Shown piece after piece: positions 9,691 through 20,872 of a stretch of DNA of 64,000 nucleotides. The DNA comes from Chionoecetes opilio (Eukaryota > Arthropoda > Malacostraca > Decapoda > Majidae), in NCBI GenBank assembly GCA_016584305.1, contig JACEEZ010005884.1, forward strand, positions 8,761 to 72,760. Direction: 5' to 3'. Position 1 is the stretch's first letter. The number at the start of each line of letters is the position of its first letter. The position numbers and the translations under genes are program-made. Under the pieces are notes generated by a model. It was not told the DNA's origin. It saw only the letters and a list, made by a program, of their open reading frames with translations, and did not search any database.

Positions 9691-10686
9691 TTTCTGTAAT
9701 AGTAGTGTAGAAAGTATAGTGAAAGTATTAGGGTACCCAGCATATAAAACCCTTCCAAAAACATTCATCAAAAAACTATGACCATCCCCCTAAACATAGC
9801 CCCACCGTTACCGGGGACGGGCACACAAACCCAATGTTTTGAATTGGGGGGCTGCATGGGGCCTGCGTGGCGCCCGAAAAAGAGATATATTGGCCCTAGG
9901 GCCTACATATACACGGGTTTTTTTTTTATCATTGTTAGGGATTCTGAAACTCTTCGTAAAAGTTTTTTCTATAATATTTCAATAAAAACAGTAAAGCACG
10001 CTAAAAAAAATGTTATTAAAAGACTATGAAAAAATATGCCCCGAAATTATATTCACTTAACTCTTTTGTGATTTAAACCCTTTTCGAGTCAACTTTAAAC
10101 ATGAAGGGGATCCCAAAAGAAGTGCAATTGTATTTCTTTCCATTGAAAATATTTTGTTTTTCTGATAAATTAAAAAAAACCATGCATAAAATTAAACGTT
10201 AAAAAAAATAAATAAAAACATCAATCGGGTAAATTTTCCCCATTTTAAAAAATTTTGGGGGGGTTTTTTTATTTACTTATATTTTCGTTTTCGATAAATG
10301 AACCCAGCACCATGGGGAAATTAGCGTTAACTAAATAAATCCCTCAATCGGGAAAACTACCCATTGATGATTTTATTTATTTATTCAACGCCAATCTATG
10401 CATGGTTAAAAATTAAATTTTTTCAGATAACCAAAAAATAGGGAATGGAAAGCCCAATAAAAAAGCGTTTTTTATTGAACCCTTCATGATAAAAATTACC
10501 GCAAAGTTTTAAAAGGCGAAAAAGTTGAAGTGAATATTTAAACTCATGCTATTTTTTTCAGTCTCTAAAAGGGTTTCTTTACAGTGTTTTACTGTTTTTT
10601 TTTTTGAAAAATATTTATAGAAAAAACCTTTTTTTGAAAATTACGTATATCATATTACCGAAAAACCAGTCCCATATGAAAGCGTT
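9691..10686. other. AT-rich sequence, partly a dispersed repeat
   Basis: No gene is seen. Segment 9960-10180 resembles 31795-32000 and more weakly 53880-54060, sharing stretches such as TTTTTTCTATAA, AGTAAAGCACGC or TATAAAGCACAC, and CCAAAAGAAG. It is therefore part of an unclassified dispersed repeat. Confidence 0.45.
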
Positions 10687-10798
10687 TTTTATATATATAT
10701 ATTTGTTTTTTTTTTTTTTTAAAATATATATATAATTATAAAAATATATATATTTAAAATTTTATATATTATATATATATTTTAATATTATTTTAAAA
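10687..10798. repeat. AT-rich microsatellite
   Basis: Mainly TA dinucleotides with T and A runs, lying just upstream of the first Helentron-like unit. Confidence 0.9.
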
Positions 10799-10799
10799 G

Positions 10800-11450
10800 C
10801 AAAAAAAAAAGGGGGTCCCGTCCCGTGGTGTGTGTGTGTGTGGGATAGGTTCCCCCCCCCGTGGCGCAAACACCTCATTGGCACATTTTTTTGGGAAACA
10901 GGTTTTACCAGGGGAAGTCAAAAAGCCCCCCTTATGAGATTTATCCGATCACTTTTTTTTTTTTTTTTTTTTTTTTACAGCCTATTAGCGAGAATTGTTA
11001 AAACAAAAGTAGGTTTCCAGAATTGAGGAAGCCTTTTTGGGGTAGGGTGATGGGTAATTGGGGGATTGAAAAGGGTGGGGTTATGGGGGAATTTGGGTTT
11101 TGGGGTGATGGGGACGTGGGAATTTGGGGGGGTGGGGGGGGATGGGTTTTTGGGTGGGGGGGGGTGGGTGGGTGAGGGAAAAGGTTTTGGGGGGGATGGG
11201 TATATTAATAAAAAACGAAAATTGTCCCCGTCTGTTGGGGTGTGTGTGTGGGGATAGGGGTTCCCCCCCCGTGGCGCAAAAAAACCCCTATTGGGACATT
11301 TTTTTGGGAAACAGGTTTAACCCGGGGGAAGGGGCAAAGCCCCTTATGAGATGATCCGAAACCCCTTTTTTTTTTTTTTTTTTTTTTTTAGCAGCCTATT
11401 ACGAGAATTTGAAAAAAAAAGTAAGTTGCGAGAATTGGAGGGGAACTAAA
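10800..11450 (+). repeat. Two distorted units of the Helentron-like tandem repeat
   Basis: Two units show the landmarks GGTTCC-CCC-GTGGCGCAAA (near 10850 and 11260), a TTTTTGGGAAACAGGTTT segment, TATGAGAT-GATCCGA, a poly-T tract, the CCTATTA-CGAGAATT segment and a GGGTGATGGG-rich segment. They match the main array at 12310-15055 but are shorter in places and have stretched G and C runs. Confidence 0.75.
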
Positions 11451-12309
11451 ATTTGAGAAATGCCCGTGGGCCCCTGGGAGTTTTAACTCAAAGGTTGGTC
11501 TAAATGTGTTTTCCCCCCCGCGACTAAAATTTTTCATAACAATTTCCGGGGGGGGGATTTAAAATTGATGCCCCCATCTGAATCCCAAAAAAAACTTCTT
11601 TTTTGGTTTTTAGTAAATGTATGCAAAACATGCTTACGATTTAAAAGTTTCCCAAGAAGGGAATTTTGCAATTACTCGCCTCGAGTAGCAAACTTAATAT
11701 TTTTTTAAAATGTTATTTTGCTGTAAAATTTGGGCATGTTCACACTTTTTTTCTAAGAGAGTACGCTGCGTCTGGCAAACGCTTGTCCAAAAAACCCAAA
11801 AAGCAATCCCTTTGGGAAAAAAGAAAATAAAGATGCCCAAATCGGCTTGTTTGCTTTCGACCAAAGTAGGTTATTTAAATTTTTGGGGGCGACACGCCGC
11901 GGCGGGGGGTGTGGGGGAATTTTTGGCGGGGAGATTGAAAACAAAACTTGCCCTTCACGCGTCGACTCATTGCACTTCCAGGCTTTCTATCTGATTGATA
12001 CACAAAAATAACGGAACATTGACTGCCTAGGTATGATAAATTTTTTAAACTACTTTTTTTACTGTAAAATAAACTAGAGTAACCCCTTTACCTCGCCTCC
12101 TCAACTATAACCTACTTGGTTTTTTTGGTTTTAAACATGTTTTAAAAGAAACAGGCTTCTATCAATTCCCTTAGAAGAAAAAACCCTTCTTAAAAATTTT
12201 ACTTTTTTTGTTTTAAGTGCAGTGGGAAAAAGCCATATTTTTCTTTCAAATTTACCAACTTTCACCAAATTGTGAGTTAAAACTGCCAGCGACCACTGCA
12301 TTTCGGAGT
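11451..12309. other. Unassigned sequence between two repeat blocks
   Basis: AT-rich with stretched homopolymers. I see no gene or known repeat. Confidence 0.3.
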
Positions 12310-12528
12310 TGCAGTTCTCTCTAATTGAGGAAGCCTTGATGTAGGGTGATGGTAATGGGTGAGTGAATGGGTGGGGTGATGGGTAATGGGTGTGGGGTGA
12401 TGGGTGAGTGAATGGGTGGGGGGGGGGGTGATGGGTTGGGGGTGATGGGTGATGGTGAGGGAATAGGTGGGGGGTGATGGGTAATCTATAATAATATAAG
12501 CAAAAGTGTGTCTCTCTGTCTGTCTGTC

Positions 12529-12587
<59 letters not shown>

Positions 12588-13353
12588 TGTGTCTGGTATA
12601 GGTTCCGCCCCCCGTGGCGCAATCAACTCATATGGCACATTTTTGGAACCGGGTTGACCAGGGGAAGGTTTTAAGCCCTATTATGAGATGATCCGATCAT
12701 TTTTTTTTTTTTTTTTAGGCAGCCTATTAGCGATAATTGTGAAAAAAAAAGTGGGTTGCGAGAATTGAGGAAACCTTGATGTAGGGTGATGGGTAATGGT
12801 GAGTGAATGGGTGGGATGATGGGTAATGGGTGTGGGGTGATGGGTGAGTGAATGGGTGGGGGGGTGATGGGTTGGGGGTGATGGGTGATGGGTGAGGGAA
12901 TAGGTGGGGGGTGATGGGTAATCTTTCTTATCTATAATAATATAAGCGAAAGTGTGTCTGTCTGTGTGTGTGTGTGTGTGTGTGTGGTATAGGTTCCGCC
13001 CCCCCGTGGCGCAAACACCTCATATGGCACATTTTTGGAATCAGGTTGACCAGGGGAAGGTCACAAGCCCACTTATGAGATGATCCGATCACTTTTTTTT
13101 TCTTCTTTTTTTTTAGCAGCCTATTAGCGAGAATTGTGAAAACAAAAGTGGGTTGCGAGAATTGAGGAAGCCTTGATGTAGGGTGATGGGTAATGGGTGA
13201 GTGAATGGGTGGTGTGATGGGTAATGGGTGTGGGGTGATGGTGAGTGAATGGGTGGGGGGTGATGGGTTGGGGGTGATGGGTGATGGGTGACGGAATAGG
13301 GGGGGGGTGATGGGTAATCTATAATAATATAAACGAAAGTGTGTCTGTCTGTC

Positions 13354-13396
<43 letters not shown>

Positions 13397-14184
13397 TGTG
13401 TGTGTGTGTGTGTGTGTTGTGTGTGTGTCTGGTATAGGTTCCGCCCCCGTGGCGCAATCAACTCTTATGGCACATTTTTGGAACCGGTTGACCAGGGGAA
13501 GGTTTTAAGCCCAGTTATGAGATGATCCGATTTTTTTTTTTTTTTTTTTAGCAGCCTATTAGCGATAATTGTGAAAAAAAAAAGTGGGTTGCGAGAATTG
13601 AGGAAACCTTGATGTAGTTGATGGGTAATGGGTGAGTGAATGGGTGGGGTGATGGGTAATGGGTGTGGGGTGATGGGTGAGTGAATGGGTGGGGGTGATG
13701 GTTGGGGGTGATGGGTGATGGGTGAGGGAATAGGGGGGGTGATGGGTAATCTTTCTTATCTATAATAATATAAGCGAAAGTGTGTCTGTCTGTGTGTGTG
13801 TGTGTGTGTGTGGTATAGGTTCCGCCCCCGTGGCGCAAACACCTCATATGGCACATTTTTGGAATCAGGTTGACCAGGGGAAGGTCACAAGCTCACTTAT
13901 GAGATGATCCGATCACTTTTTTTTTTTTTTTTTAACAGCCTATTAGCGAGAATTGTGAAAACAAAAGTGGGTTGCGAGAATTGAGGAAGCCTTGATGTAG
14001 GGTGATGGGTAATGGGTGAGTGAATGGGTGGGGTGATGGGTAATGGGTGTGGGGTGATGGGTGAGTGAATGGGTGGGGGGTGATGGGTTGGGGTGATGGG
14101 TGATGGGTGACGGAATAGGGAGGGGGTGATGGTAATCTATAATAATATAAACGAAAGTGTGTCTGTCTGTCTGTGTGTGTGTTG

Positions 14185-14215
<31 letters not shown>

Positions 14216-15055
14216 TGTGTGTGTGTGTGTGTGTCTGGTATAGGTTCCGCCCCCCGTGGCGCAATCAACTCCTATGGCACATTTTTGGAACCGGGTTGAC
14301 CAGGGGAAGGTTTTAAGCCCAGTTATGAGATGATCCGATTTTTTTTTTTTTTTTTTTTTAGCAGCCTATTAGCGATAATTGTGAAGAAAAAAGTGGGTTG
14401 CGAGAATTGAGGAAACCTTGATGTAGGGTGATGGTAATGGGTGAGTGAATGGGTGGGGTGATGGGTAATGGGTGTGGGGTGATGGGTGAGTGAATGGGTG
14501 GGGGGTGATGGGTTGGGGTGATGGGTGATGGGTGAGGGAATAGGTGGGGGGTGATGGGTAATGGTAAATATAAGCGAAAAGTCTGTCTGTCTGTGTGTGT
14601 GTGTGTGTGTCTGGTATAGGTTCCGCCCCCCGTGGCGCAATCACCTCATATGGCACATTTTTGGAATCGGGTTGACCAGGGGAAGGTTTAAGCCCAATTA
14701 TGAGATGATCCGATCATTTTTTTTTTTTTTTTTTTAGCAGCCTATTAGTGATAATTGTGCAAAAAGTGGGTTGCGAGAATTGAGGAAACCTTGATGTAGG
14801 GTGATGGGTAATGGGTGAGTGAATGGGTGGGGTGATGGGTAATGGTGTGGGGTGATGGGTGAGTGAATGGGTGGGGGGTGATGGGTTGGGGATGATGGGT
14901 GATGGGTGAGGGAATAGGTGGGTGATGGTAATGGGTGGTAATGGGTGGAGGGTGATGGGTAATGGTGAGTGAATGGGTGGGGGGTATGGGTAATGGGTGA
15001 GTGAATGGGTGGGGGTGATGGGTATGGGTGAGTGAATGGGTGGGGGAATACATAC
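12310..15055 (+). repeat. Tandem array of ~380-445 bp units with Helentron-like 5' motif
   Basis: Five unit starts are marked by the conserved GTATAGGTTCCGCCCCC-GTGGCGCAA box near 12598, 12988, 13433, 13818, 14240 and 14618. Each unit has in order: TCTATAATAATATAAGCGAA, AGTGTGTCTGTCTGTC, a GT microsatellite, the GGTTCCGCC box, CATATGGCACATTTTTGGAA, GGTTGACCAGGGGAAGG, TATGAGATGATCCGATCA, a poly-T tract, AGCAGCCTATTAGCGA, TTGCGAGAATTGAGGAA, and a subrepeat built from GGTGATGGGTAATGGGTGAG. The AATATAAGCGAAAGTGT-CTGTCTG start resembles 5' ends of Helentron or HINE elements in arthropods; that link is from memory and needs a search. The His- and Pro-rich open frames here are repeat artefacts. Confidence 0.85.
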
Positions 15056-15217
15056 ATTTCTACATCCATGATTTCAGGAAAGTTAGAAGGGCTATCTAGA
15101 GAGTCCATGTTTGGTGGGCCGAAGCCCACCAAACACAGGTGGTGGGCCGAAGGCCCACCAATAGCCCTCCGAGGAGCTAGCCAAAAATTTCGCCCGAAGG
15201 GCGGCTTTGCGGTAAGT
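15056..15217 (+). mobile_element. Probable 3' end of the Helentron-like element, with three hairpins
   Basis: After the last GGTGATGGG subrepeat the sequence contains three successive perfect hairpins: TTTGGTGGGC-CGAA-GCCCACCAAA (15110-15133), TGGTGGGCC-GAA-GGCCCACCA (15140-15160) and CGCCC-GAA-GGGCG (15191-15203). It ends GGCTTTGCGGTAAGTATAT in AT-rich DNA. Helitron-type elements are known to have a short hairpin near the 3' terminus. The same block recurs in distorted form at 16170-16340, again after a set of tandem units, which supports it as a fixed end of the element. Confidence 0.6.
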
Positions 15218-15289
15218 ATATATTTATTATATTATATATATATATTATATAATATATATATCATCATATAATAATATATATATAATATA

Positions 15290-16340
15290 TAAAATATAAG
15301 CGAAAGTGTCTGTCTGTCTGTGGTGTGTGTGTGTGTTGTTGTGTGGTATAGGTTCCGCCCCCCGTGGCGCAATCACCTCATATGGCACATTTTTGGAACC
15401 GGGTTGACCAGGGGAAAGGGGTCAAAGCCACTTATGAGATAATTCGCCCATTTTTTTTTATTTTTTTTATACAGCCTATAGCGAAAATTTGTGAAAAAAA
15501 AAAAGTGGGATGCGAGAATTGAGGGAAACCTTGATGTAGGGGATGGGAAGGGTAGGAATGGGTGGGGTGAGGGTAATGGGTGGGGGATGGGGAGTGAATG
15601 GGTGGGGGGGAGGGGTTTGGGGGTGATGGGTGATGGGGAGGGAATAGGGGGGGGGGTGATGGGTAATGGAAAAATAAAACGAAAGTGTGTTGTCTGTCTG
15701 TCTGGTGTGTGTGGTGTGTGGGGTGTGTTGGTGTTGGTATGGTTCCCCCCCCCGTGGCGAAATCACTCTAGGACTTTTTTGGGAAGGGGGTTGAAACGGG
15801 GGAAGTTTTAACCCCAATTATGAGATGACCCGATCATTTTTTTTTTTTTTTTTTAGCACCCTATAGCGAAATTTGTGAAAAAAAAGTGGGTTGGAGAATT
15901 GAGGAAACCTTGAGTAGGGTGATGGGTAAGGGGTGAGTGAATGGGTGGGGTGAGGGTAAGGGTGTGGGGTGATGGGGAGTGAATGGGGGGGGGGGTGATG
16001 GGTTGTGGGTGATGGGTGATGGGTGAGGGAATAGGGGGGGGGTGATGGGTAAGGGGGTGAGTGTGGGTGTGTGGTGATGGGAATGGGTGAGTGAATGGGT
16101 GGGGGGTGATGGGTAATGGGGGGGAAATGGGTGGGGGTGAGGGGTAATGAGTGAGTAAAGGGGGGGGGAAATCTACATTTTACACCATGATTTCAGGAAA
16201 GTTAAAAGGGGGCTAATTTGGAAGTCCTTTTTGGGTGGGCCGAAGGCCCCCCAAAACAAGGTGGGGGGGCGACGGCCCACCACCAAAGCCTCCGCAGGAG
16301 TAGCCAAAAAGTCCGCCCGGAGGGGGTTTTGCGGTAGTAT
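15290..16340 (+). mobile_element. Helentron-like element, second copy with two internal units
   Basis: Starts with AATATAAGCGAAAGTGTCTG (15290) in AT-rich DNA, contains two internal units (GGTTCC box near 15347 and 15740), then the GGTGATGGG subrepeat, and ends with the GGTGGGCCGAAGGCC hairpin region and TTTTGCGGTAGTATATA at about 16340. It gives the clearest view of one whole unit from 5' motif to 3' hairpins, about 1.05 kb. No protein is encoded, so if it is mobile it is non-autonomous. Confidence 0.55.
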
Positions 16341-16391
16341 ATATAATATATATATATATTTTATATATATTTATATATAAAATTTTATAAT

Positions 16392-16480
16392 ATGAATCCG
16401 AGCGGCCCTCCGACTTCGGGAGGTTCAGGCCCATGTGCAACGGGCCGTATTCCTGCGAGTCCAGGTATACAGTGGTCATG
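16392..16480 (-). mobile_element. Truncated 3' end of LINE C
   Basis: The reverse complement matches the last 90 or so bases of LINE C at 53540-53628: both end GGAGGGCCGCTCGGATTCATA followed by AT repeats, and share CAAGGGCC/CATGTGC-type sequence upstream. This is a second, very short insertion of the same LINE family. Confidence 0.65.
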
Positions 16481-16651
16481 CCAAAAACCTTAACAATCAT
16501 CATAAAAACCATCACCACCTCTGCAGATACCCCCCTTTCCTTTCCCACCTTCCCCCCTACGCACCAATAAACCCTTTCATTTATGGCCCCCAAATGGCAA
16601 GGGGAAGATTGGGGGGGTGAAGGGGGGAGTGGGAGAATTGGAGGGGGGGGG

Positions 16652-16692
16652 AGAGTAAGAGGAGAGGAGAGAGAGAGAGAGAGAGAGAGGAG

Positions 16693-16737
<45 letters not shown>

Positions 16738-16748
16738 GGAGAGAAGAG
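16652..16748 (+). repeat. (GA)n microsatellite
   Basis: GA dinucleotides with occasional extra G bases. Confidence 0.95.
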
Positions 16749-16789
16749 AGGGGAAGAGGAGAGTCGGGGAGCCCCCTCCTTTTAAATTT

Positions 16790-19700
16790 TATCTCACAGG
16801 CCCCAGCCAGCAGAGGTGCCGGGGGCTGGGAAAAAACCCCTCACCCCCCGGCCCGGGGTACCAAGCTCCAGCAGACCTTCCCGACCAGACCCCCCGCCAA
16901 CCTCCCACGGAGACGCAGCCTAGAAGAGCCCCGCTCCACCCGACCCCCTTTGCAGGGGAGCCGCCCGGCCAAATAACGGGGGTCATAGTCCCTCAACCCA
17001 AGGGGGGCCCCCTTTACATTACTACGGCGGAAACATAGACGCGCCGCCACAAACAGATCCACCACCACTAACTCCCGTGGCGGACAAAACCCTTCCCGCA
17101 TTGGGAAAGTGCCTTCAGCGAGGTCACACCAGACTACTGCACCGCCACTTGTGAATACTGCGAGAAAAGAGGTCATACTCGCGATTTTTCCCGTAAACGG
17201 CTGGCTGGGGAAAACGGAGCCAAAGCGCGAGTATTGTCTGCGTTCAGGACAAAATGCATACAATTTTACTCGAGCAGCTGAAGCCGGGCAGGAACGTTTC
17301 TTAAAGGGCCCTGCCCCCACTAAAAACAATCCCTTCCTCACCAATCCTCCCCCCCCCAGCCCACCACCCATTCACAGCATCCCCCACGGTGTTACACCTT
17401 TTCCCATACGCTGCTGCCCTCCCCATATCATCGTAAGGCAAGGAAGGCACACGCTGCCTAAAGACCTGTTGCCAAGTTCCGGTTTCAGGACGAATGTCGG
17501 CGAGCTAAACAACCCCCTCCCAGGAACAAAGCTGACGTCGTGGGGGCCGTCGGCGTTCCTGATGATGAGTGTGTGACATCATGTGACAAAATTTCGGGCT
17601 ATTTCATTGGATGCGGCGTGATCGAGGCACCGGAAAAGGGCGGCGGTTTTGCAGTGTTCACCGCGGGGACTGCAGTTTCATTTACTGCCTGCCCCGGCCC
17701 CCCAGGAGAAGAAGCGAGTTCTTCCGCCTTCTCCTCACAGACAAAAGTCCCTTCTTTTTATGCCCCTTTTTATCGCCCACAATGGCACGGTGCAGCCCCC
17801 TTAGCCTTCCCTCACCGACCAGCTGGACACCATCTTGGCCCCCCGCGACTGCCAGAACAGCTTATCATGGGCGACCTGAATCTTATTGGTGAAAAGGGGC
17901 CCCTTCACAGAGTTGCAGTGGTCCTGGGCTTACAAATCACTTTCCCCTCCCCCACACTTACGAGGGGGTCTCTGGACCCGGGCTCATGATCTTCCTGCAG
18001 ACTCAGTGCAGGCAGCCAGCTGAACAGAGTTGGCAGCTTGATCATAAAGCAGTGCTCTCCCACATTGACCTAGACCCCGCCGCGAGGAAACATGCCAGGG
18101 GTCATTTGGTGTGAAAGGGGGGCTGATGGCGGCCATCAAGGCGTCATGTCTGATACTGACGGGGCCGCCGTGCTTTGCGGTGACGTGGATCACAATGTGG
18201 CCACCTTCCCCGCATGCCCCTTTGCCGCGCGGGACCAACATGTTCCACATAGAGGCGAGGCTGAGCCGCGAAAAACCCAGCCCGTGGTTCGGTTTCAGGT
18301 GTCCCCTTGCGCGGAGGATAAAACAAGGGCCCTGGGTGCGCCTAAAGCGCCCCCCACACAGAGGAAAAGGCCCCGCCCCGGCCACCGTAAGGCATGACCA
18401 GGACAGCTTCAGGGCCGGGAACAGGGGGAAAAGGGCGTCAGGGGGGGGAAACTAGCCCCCAATCAAGTTGACCCCAAGCAATGGTGGCCCTTGGTGAAGG
18501 AGAGACAAGGCACCGTCACCCAGGAGAGGATCCCGCCCCTCATCCACCAGCGGAGAGGGGTGGTAAAAAACCAGGAGAAGGGGGACCTGCTGGCGCGCAC
18601 TTCAGCAGGAAGATGAAGACACAGGCCCCTGAGAGGCAGCCCCCCTCCCCTCCCCCGTAATGTGTCACCTGGGACGGGACAGCCCGGGTGGGACGGAGGA
18701 ACCGTGGCCCGCCTCCTGGTACCGTAACACCAAAAAGGACCTGGGACGAGGTTGAGCCCCTTTTCCTGCTCAAGACTGTGCGATTAGTGATAAGGCCTGT
18801 CACGCACACTTTTAGCAGTGACTCCAAACGGGCGCCGGCCCAAGCCTGTGGAAGGAGGCTCGTGTCACACCCGTACAAAGAAAAAGGAGAGGACGATCCA
18901 GTCAACTAGTCAATCTCGCCCCTGTCAGTTGTCAGATGATATTAAAAAGGATTATTCCCAGAGCAACTGACCCGCCACCTAGAGGGGCACCACCTGATGT
19001 CCTTAGACAGTACTTGGCTTGGGAAAGGGACGCTCCCCCGGGGACCTGCTTCTCCGCTTCCCCAAAATCATGGCAGGACCCCGGGGACTCGGCCCCCCAT
19101 CGCGGGTGATTCCCCTGGACATCCCCGGGGGCCTTGACTTGTGTGGCAGAAGGGCCCCTGGCAAGCTTGAACACTCGTACACGGGACACCTGTGGCGTTG
19201 TTCTTAGCTACCTGCACAGCCGGAGTTGAGGGTGGGGGAATGGGAGCACGTCACCCACATCCCCGGGTGGAGGTTCCGTTCCCAGGGACGGCCGGGCCCC
19301 ATTCCTGTGGAACATTTACTCAAACCTCCCCCAAGGCCCCCCTGTGGCGCCTGCCATGTGACACTGCACCGTTCCCACACCTACACCAGAGAGGAGACTG
19401 GAACGGACAGATGCCACCAACCGAAAAATTGGTGAATCAGGCCTGGGGAAGAGGGTGGAAGTCAAGTTGCTGCCGAAAAGCCCCAGGCCATGTTATACAC
19501 TTTGAGGAGGACCCCAGGTACTCGATGGGAAGTGAGTTGGGGACGAACCCTTGCCATCAAGAACTCCATCAATTGGGGGTGGAGGTTGACTCCAGGCTCC
19601 GCTTTTACCCCCACCTGAAGACAGTGGCGCGTCAAGCCCCCGAGGGTGACTTCCTGCGCCCAGTAAGGCACCTCTCGACGTGACGGGGTCATGCGGCTTA

Positions 19701-20230
19701 TAAGGCCAAGTGAGGCCCGTCATGGAGTACAGTCCTTACCGGATTTGGGAGTGCCCGTCCACCGTCATGCTGGAAAAAAAGGGAGAGGGGGCGTGCTGGC
19801 GCCCCTACATCAACCGACGACCAAAATCACATGGAACTTGCCCCCGGAACAGTGGCAGCAGCACCGACGGGCAACAACAACAACATCGCTGCACTCCAAA
19901 ACACCCGCAAACAAAAAAAAACGATAAGCAGGAGCAGTGGTGGGATGACCCCGCTCCCAGTTTACAGCTGGGGCCCGGAAGAGAGACGGTGCCCTCACAG
20001 TGTTGCACAAGGCCCCGGTGCAACACTTTTTTCCACCTTGGGAATTTTGGTCCCGGGAGGGGTCAGACCGCGCTGAGGACGGTAGCGTCAGTGATCTCCC
20101 CCTCGGGGCCCCCAGATCCCCCCCTGATGGGCCAACGACCTTTCTTGGGCCCGGCGACATGGGAACACCTTTACGGTTGGGGGATGTCGCGGCCATTTAA
20201 ATCCAGCAGGTGAAGGTGGCGGCCCAAGTG
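16790..20230 (+). pseudogene. GC-rich jockey-like LINE, heavily frameshifted
   Basis: A GC-rich 3.4-kb block holds LINE parts in the expected order. Near 17145-17195 a CCHC-like knuckle, CEYCEKRGHTRDFS, has the last Cys replaced by Ser (ORF1-like). Near 17640-17885 an endonuclease reads GGFAVFTAGT, then SLTDQLDTILAPRDCQN and, after a shift, LIMGDLN, the endonuclease catalytic motif. Near 19575-19640 a reverse transcriptase thumb reads LGVEVDSRLRFYPHLKTVAR. Near 19705-19760 it reads AQVRPVMEYSP-like text, and near 19985-20020 ALTVLHKAPVQH. These match jockey-type LINEs of arthropods. I could not locate the FADD box. Frame changes roughly every 50-150 bases, and long G and C runs suggest a poor consensus, so the element may be less broken than it appears. 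Confidence 0.65.
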
Positions 20231-20577
20231 TGCCGCTAAATCCCCCTTTGGCCCCTAAAGGGGTGAACAGTGTCGGGGGAATAGTGACACACAGTGACAC
20301 ACACATAGTGACACACACATAGTGAAACATTGACAAGTGACACAGTGTACGTGTAAAAAGTGGGGCCCGAAAAATTTTTTGAGGACAGGACCCCCAGCCT
20401 GTACCATTATATAATTAGTATTATCCTATAAGGCATAGCTTTTGGATAGAGTCCCCGGGGGCAGGGAATTTTTAAACTTTGCCATCATTTCCCTTTACCA
20501 CCCCCTTTCTATTTTTTAGCCCCAGTATACCATGATGTAGTGGTTTAAATAAAAAAAAAAAAAAAAAGAAAGAAAGG
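20231..20577. other. Possible LINE 3' UTR and low-complexity sequence
   Basis: Contains several GTGACACACACATA-type repeats (20280-20345), which may be the 3' UTR of the jockey-like LINE, then AT-rich sequence and a poly-A run (20550-20566). No gene. Confidence 0.4.
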
Positions 20578-20578
20578 G

Positions 20579-20617
<39 letters not shown>

Positions 20618-20630
20618 AGAGAGAGAAGAG

Positions 20631-20703
<73 letters not shown>

Positions 20704-20836
20704 GGGAGGAGAGGGAGAGGAGAGAAAAAGAGAGAGAGGAGAGGGGAGAGAGAGAGAGAGAAAAGAGAGGGGGGAGAGAGAGATGAGAGAGAGAGGGAAA
20801 GAGAAGAGGGAAGAGAGAGAGAGAGAGAGAGAGAGA
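20578..20836 (+). repeat. (GA)n microsatellite
   Basis: About 260 bases of GA repeat with GGA and AAGA interruptions. It starts straight after a poly-A run and ends at a LINE-like 3' tail. Confidence 0.97.
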
Positions 20837-20872
20837 ATCAGAATCAGAATAAGAAATTTATTTTCCCTTTTT
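20837..20872 (-). other. LINE-like 3' terminus
   Basis: On the minus strand the sequence reads AATAAATTTCTTATTCTGATTCTGATTC and then continues as CT repeats. An AATAAA signal followed by short tandem repeats of TTCTGA is typical of LINE 3' ends. The body would lie to the right. It may be the end of LINE B, whose readable part stops at 22964, but the 2.1 kb between is too distorted to join. Confidence 0.5.

Noticed and set aside
11956..11967. CACGCGTCGACT as a cloning adaptor
   Set aside because: Only a dozen bases match, the surroundings do not continue the adaptor, and the position is within ordinary noisy sequence.
12310..15055. CRISPR-like or coding interpretation of the tandem array
   Set aside because: Units are direct repeats joined end to end with no unique spacers; the His/Pro/Ser-rich frames come from GT and GGTGATGGG repeats read on the other strand.
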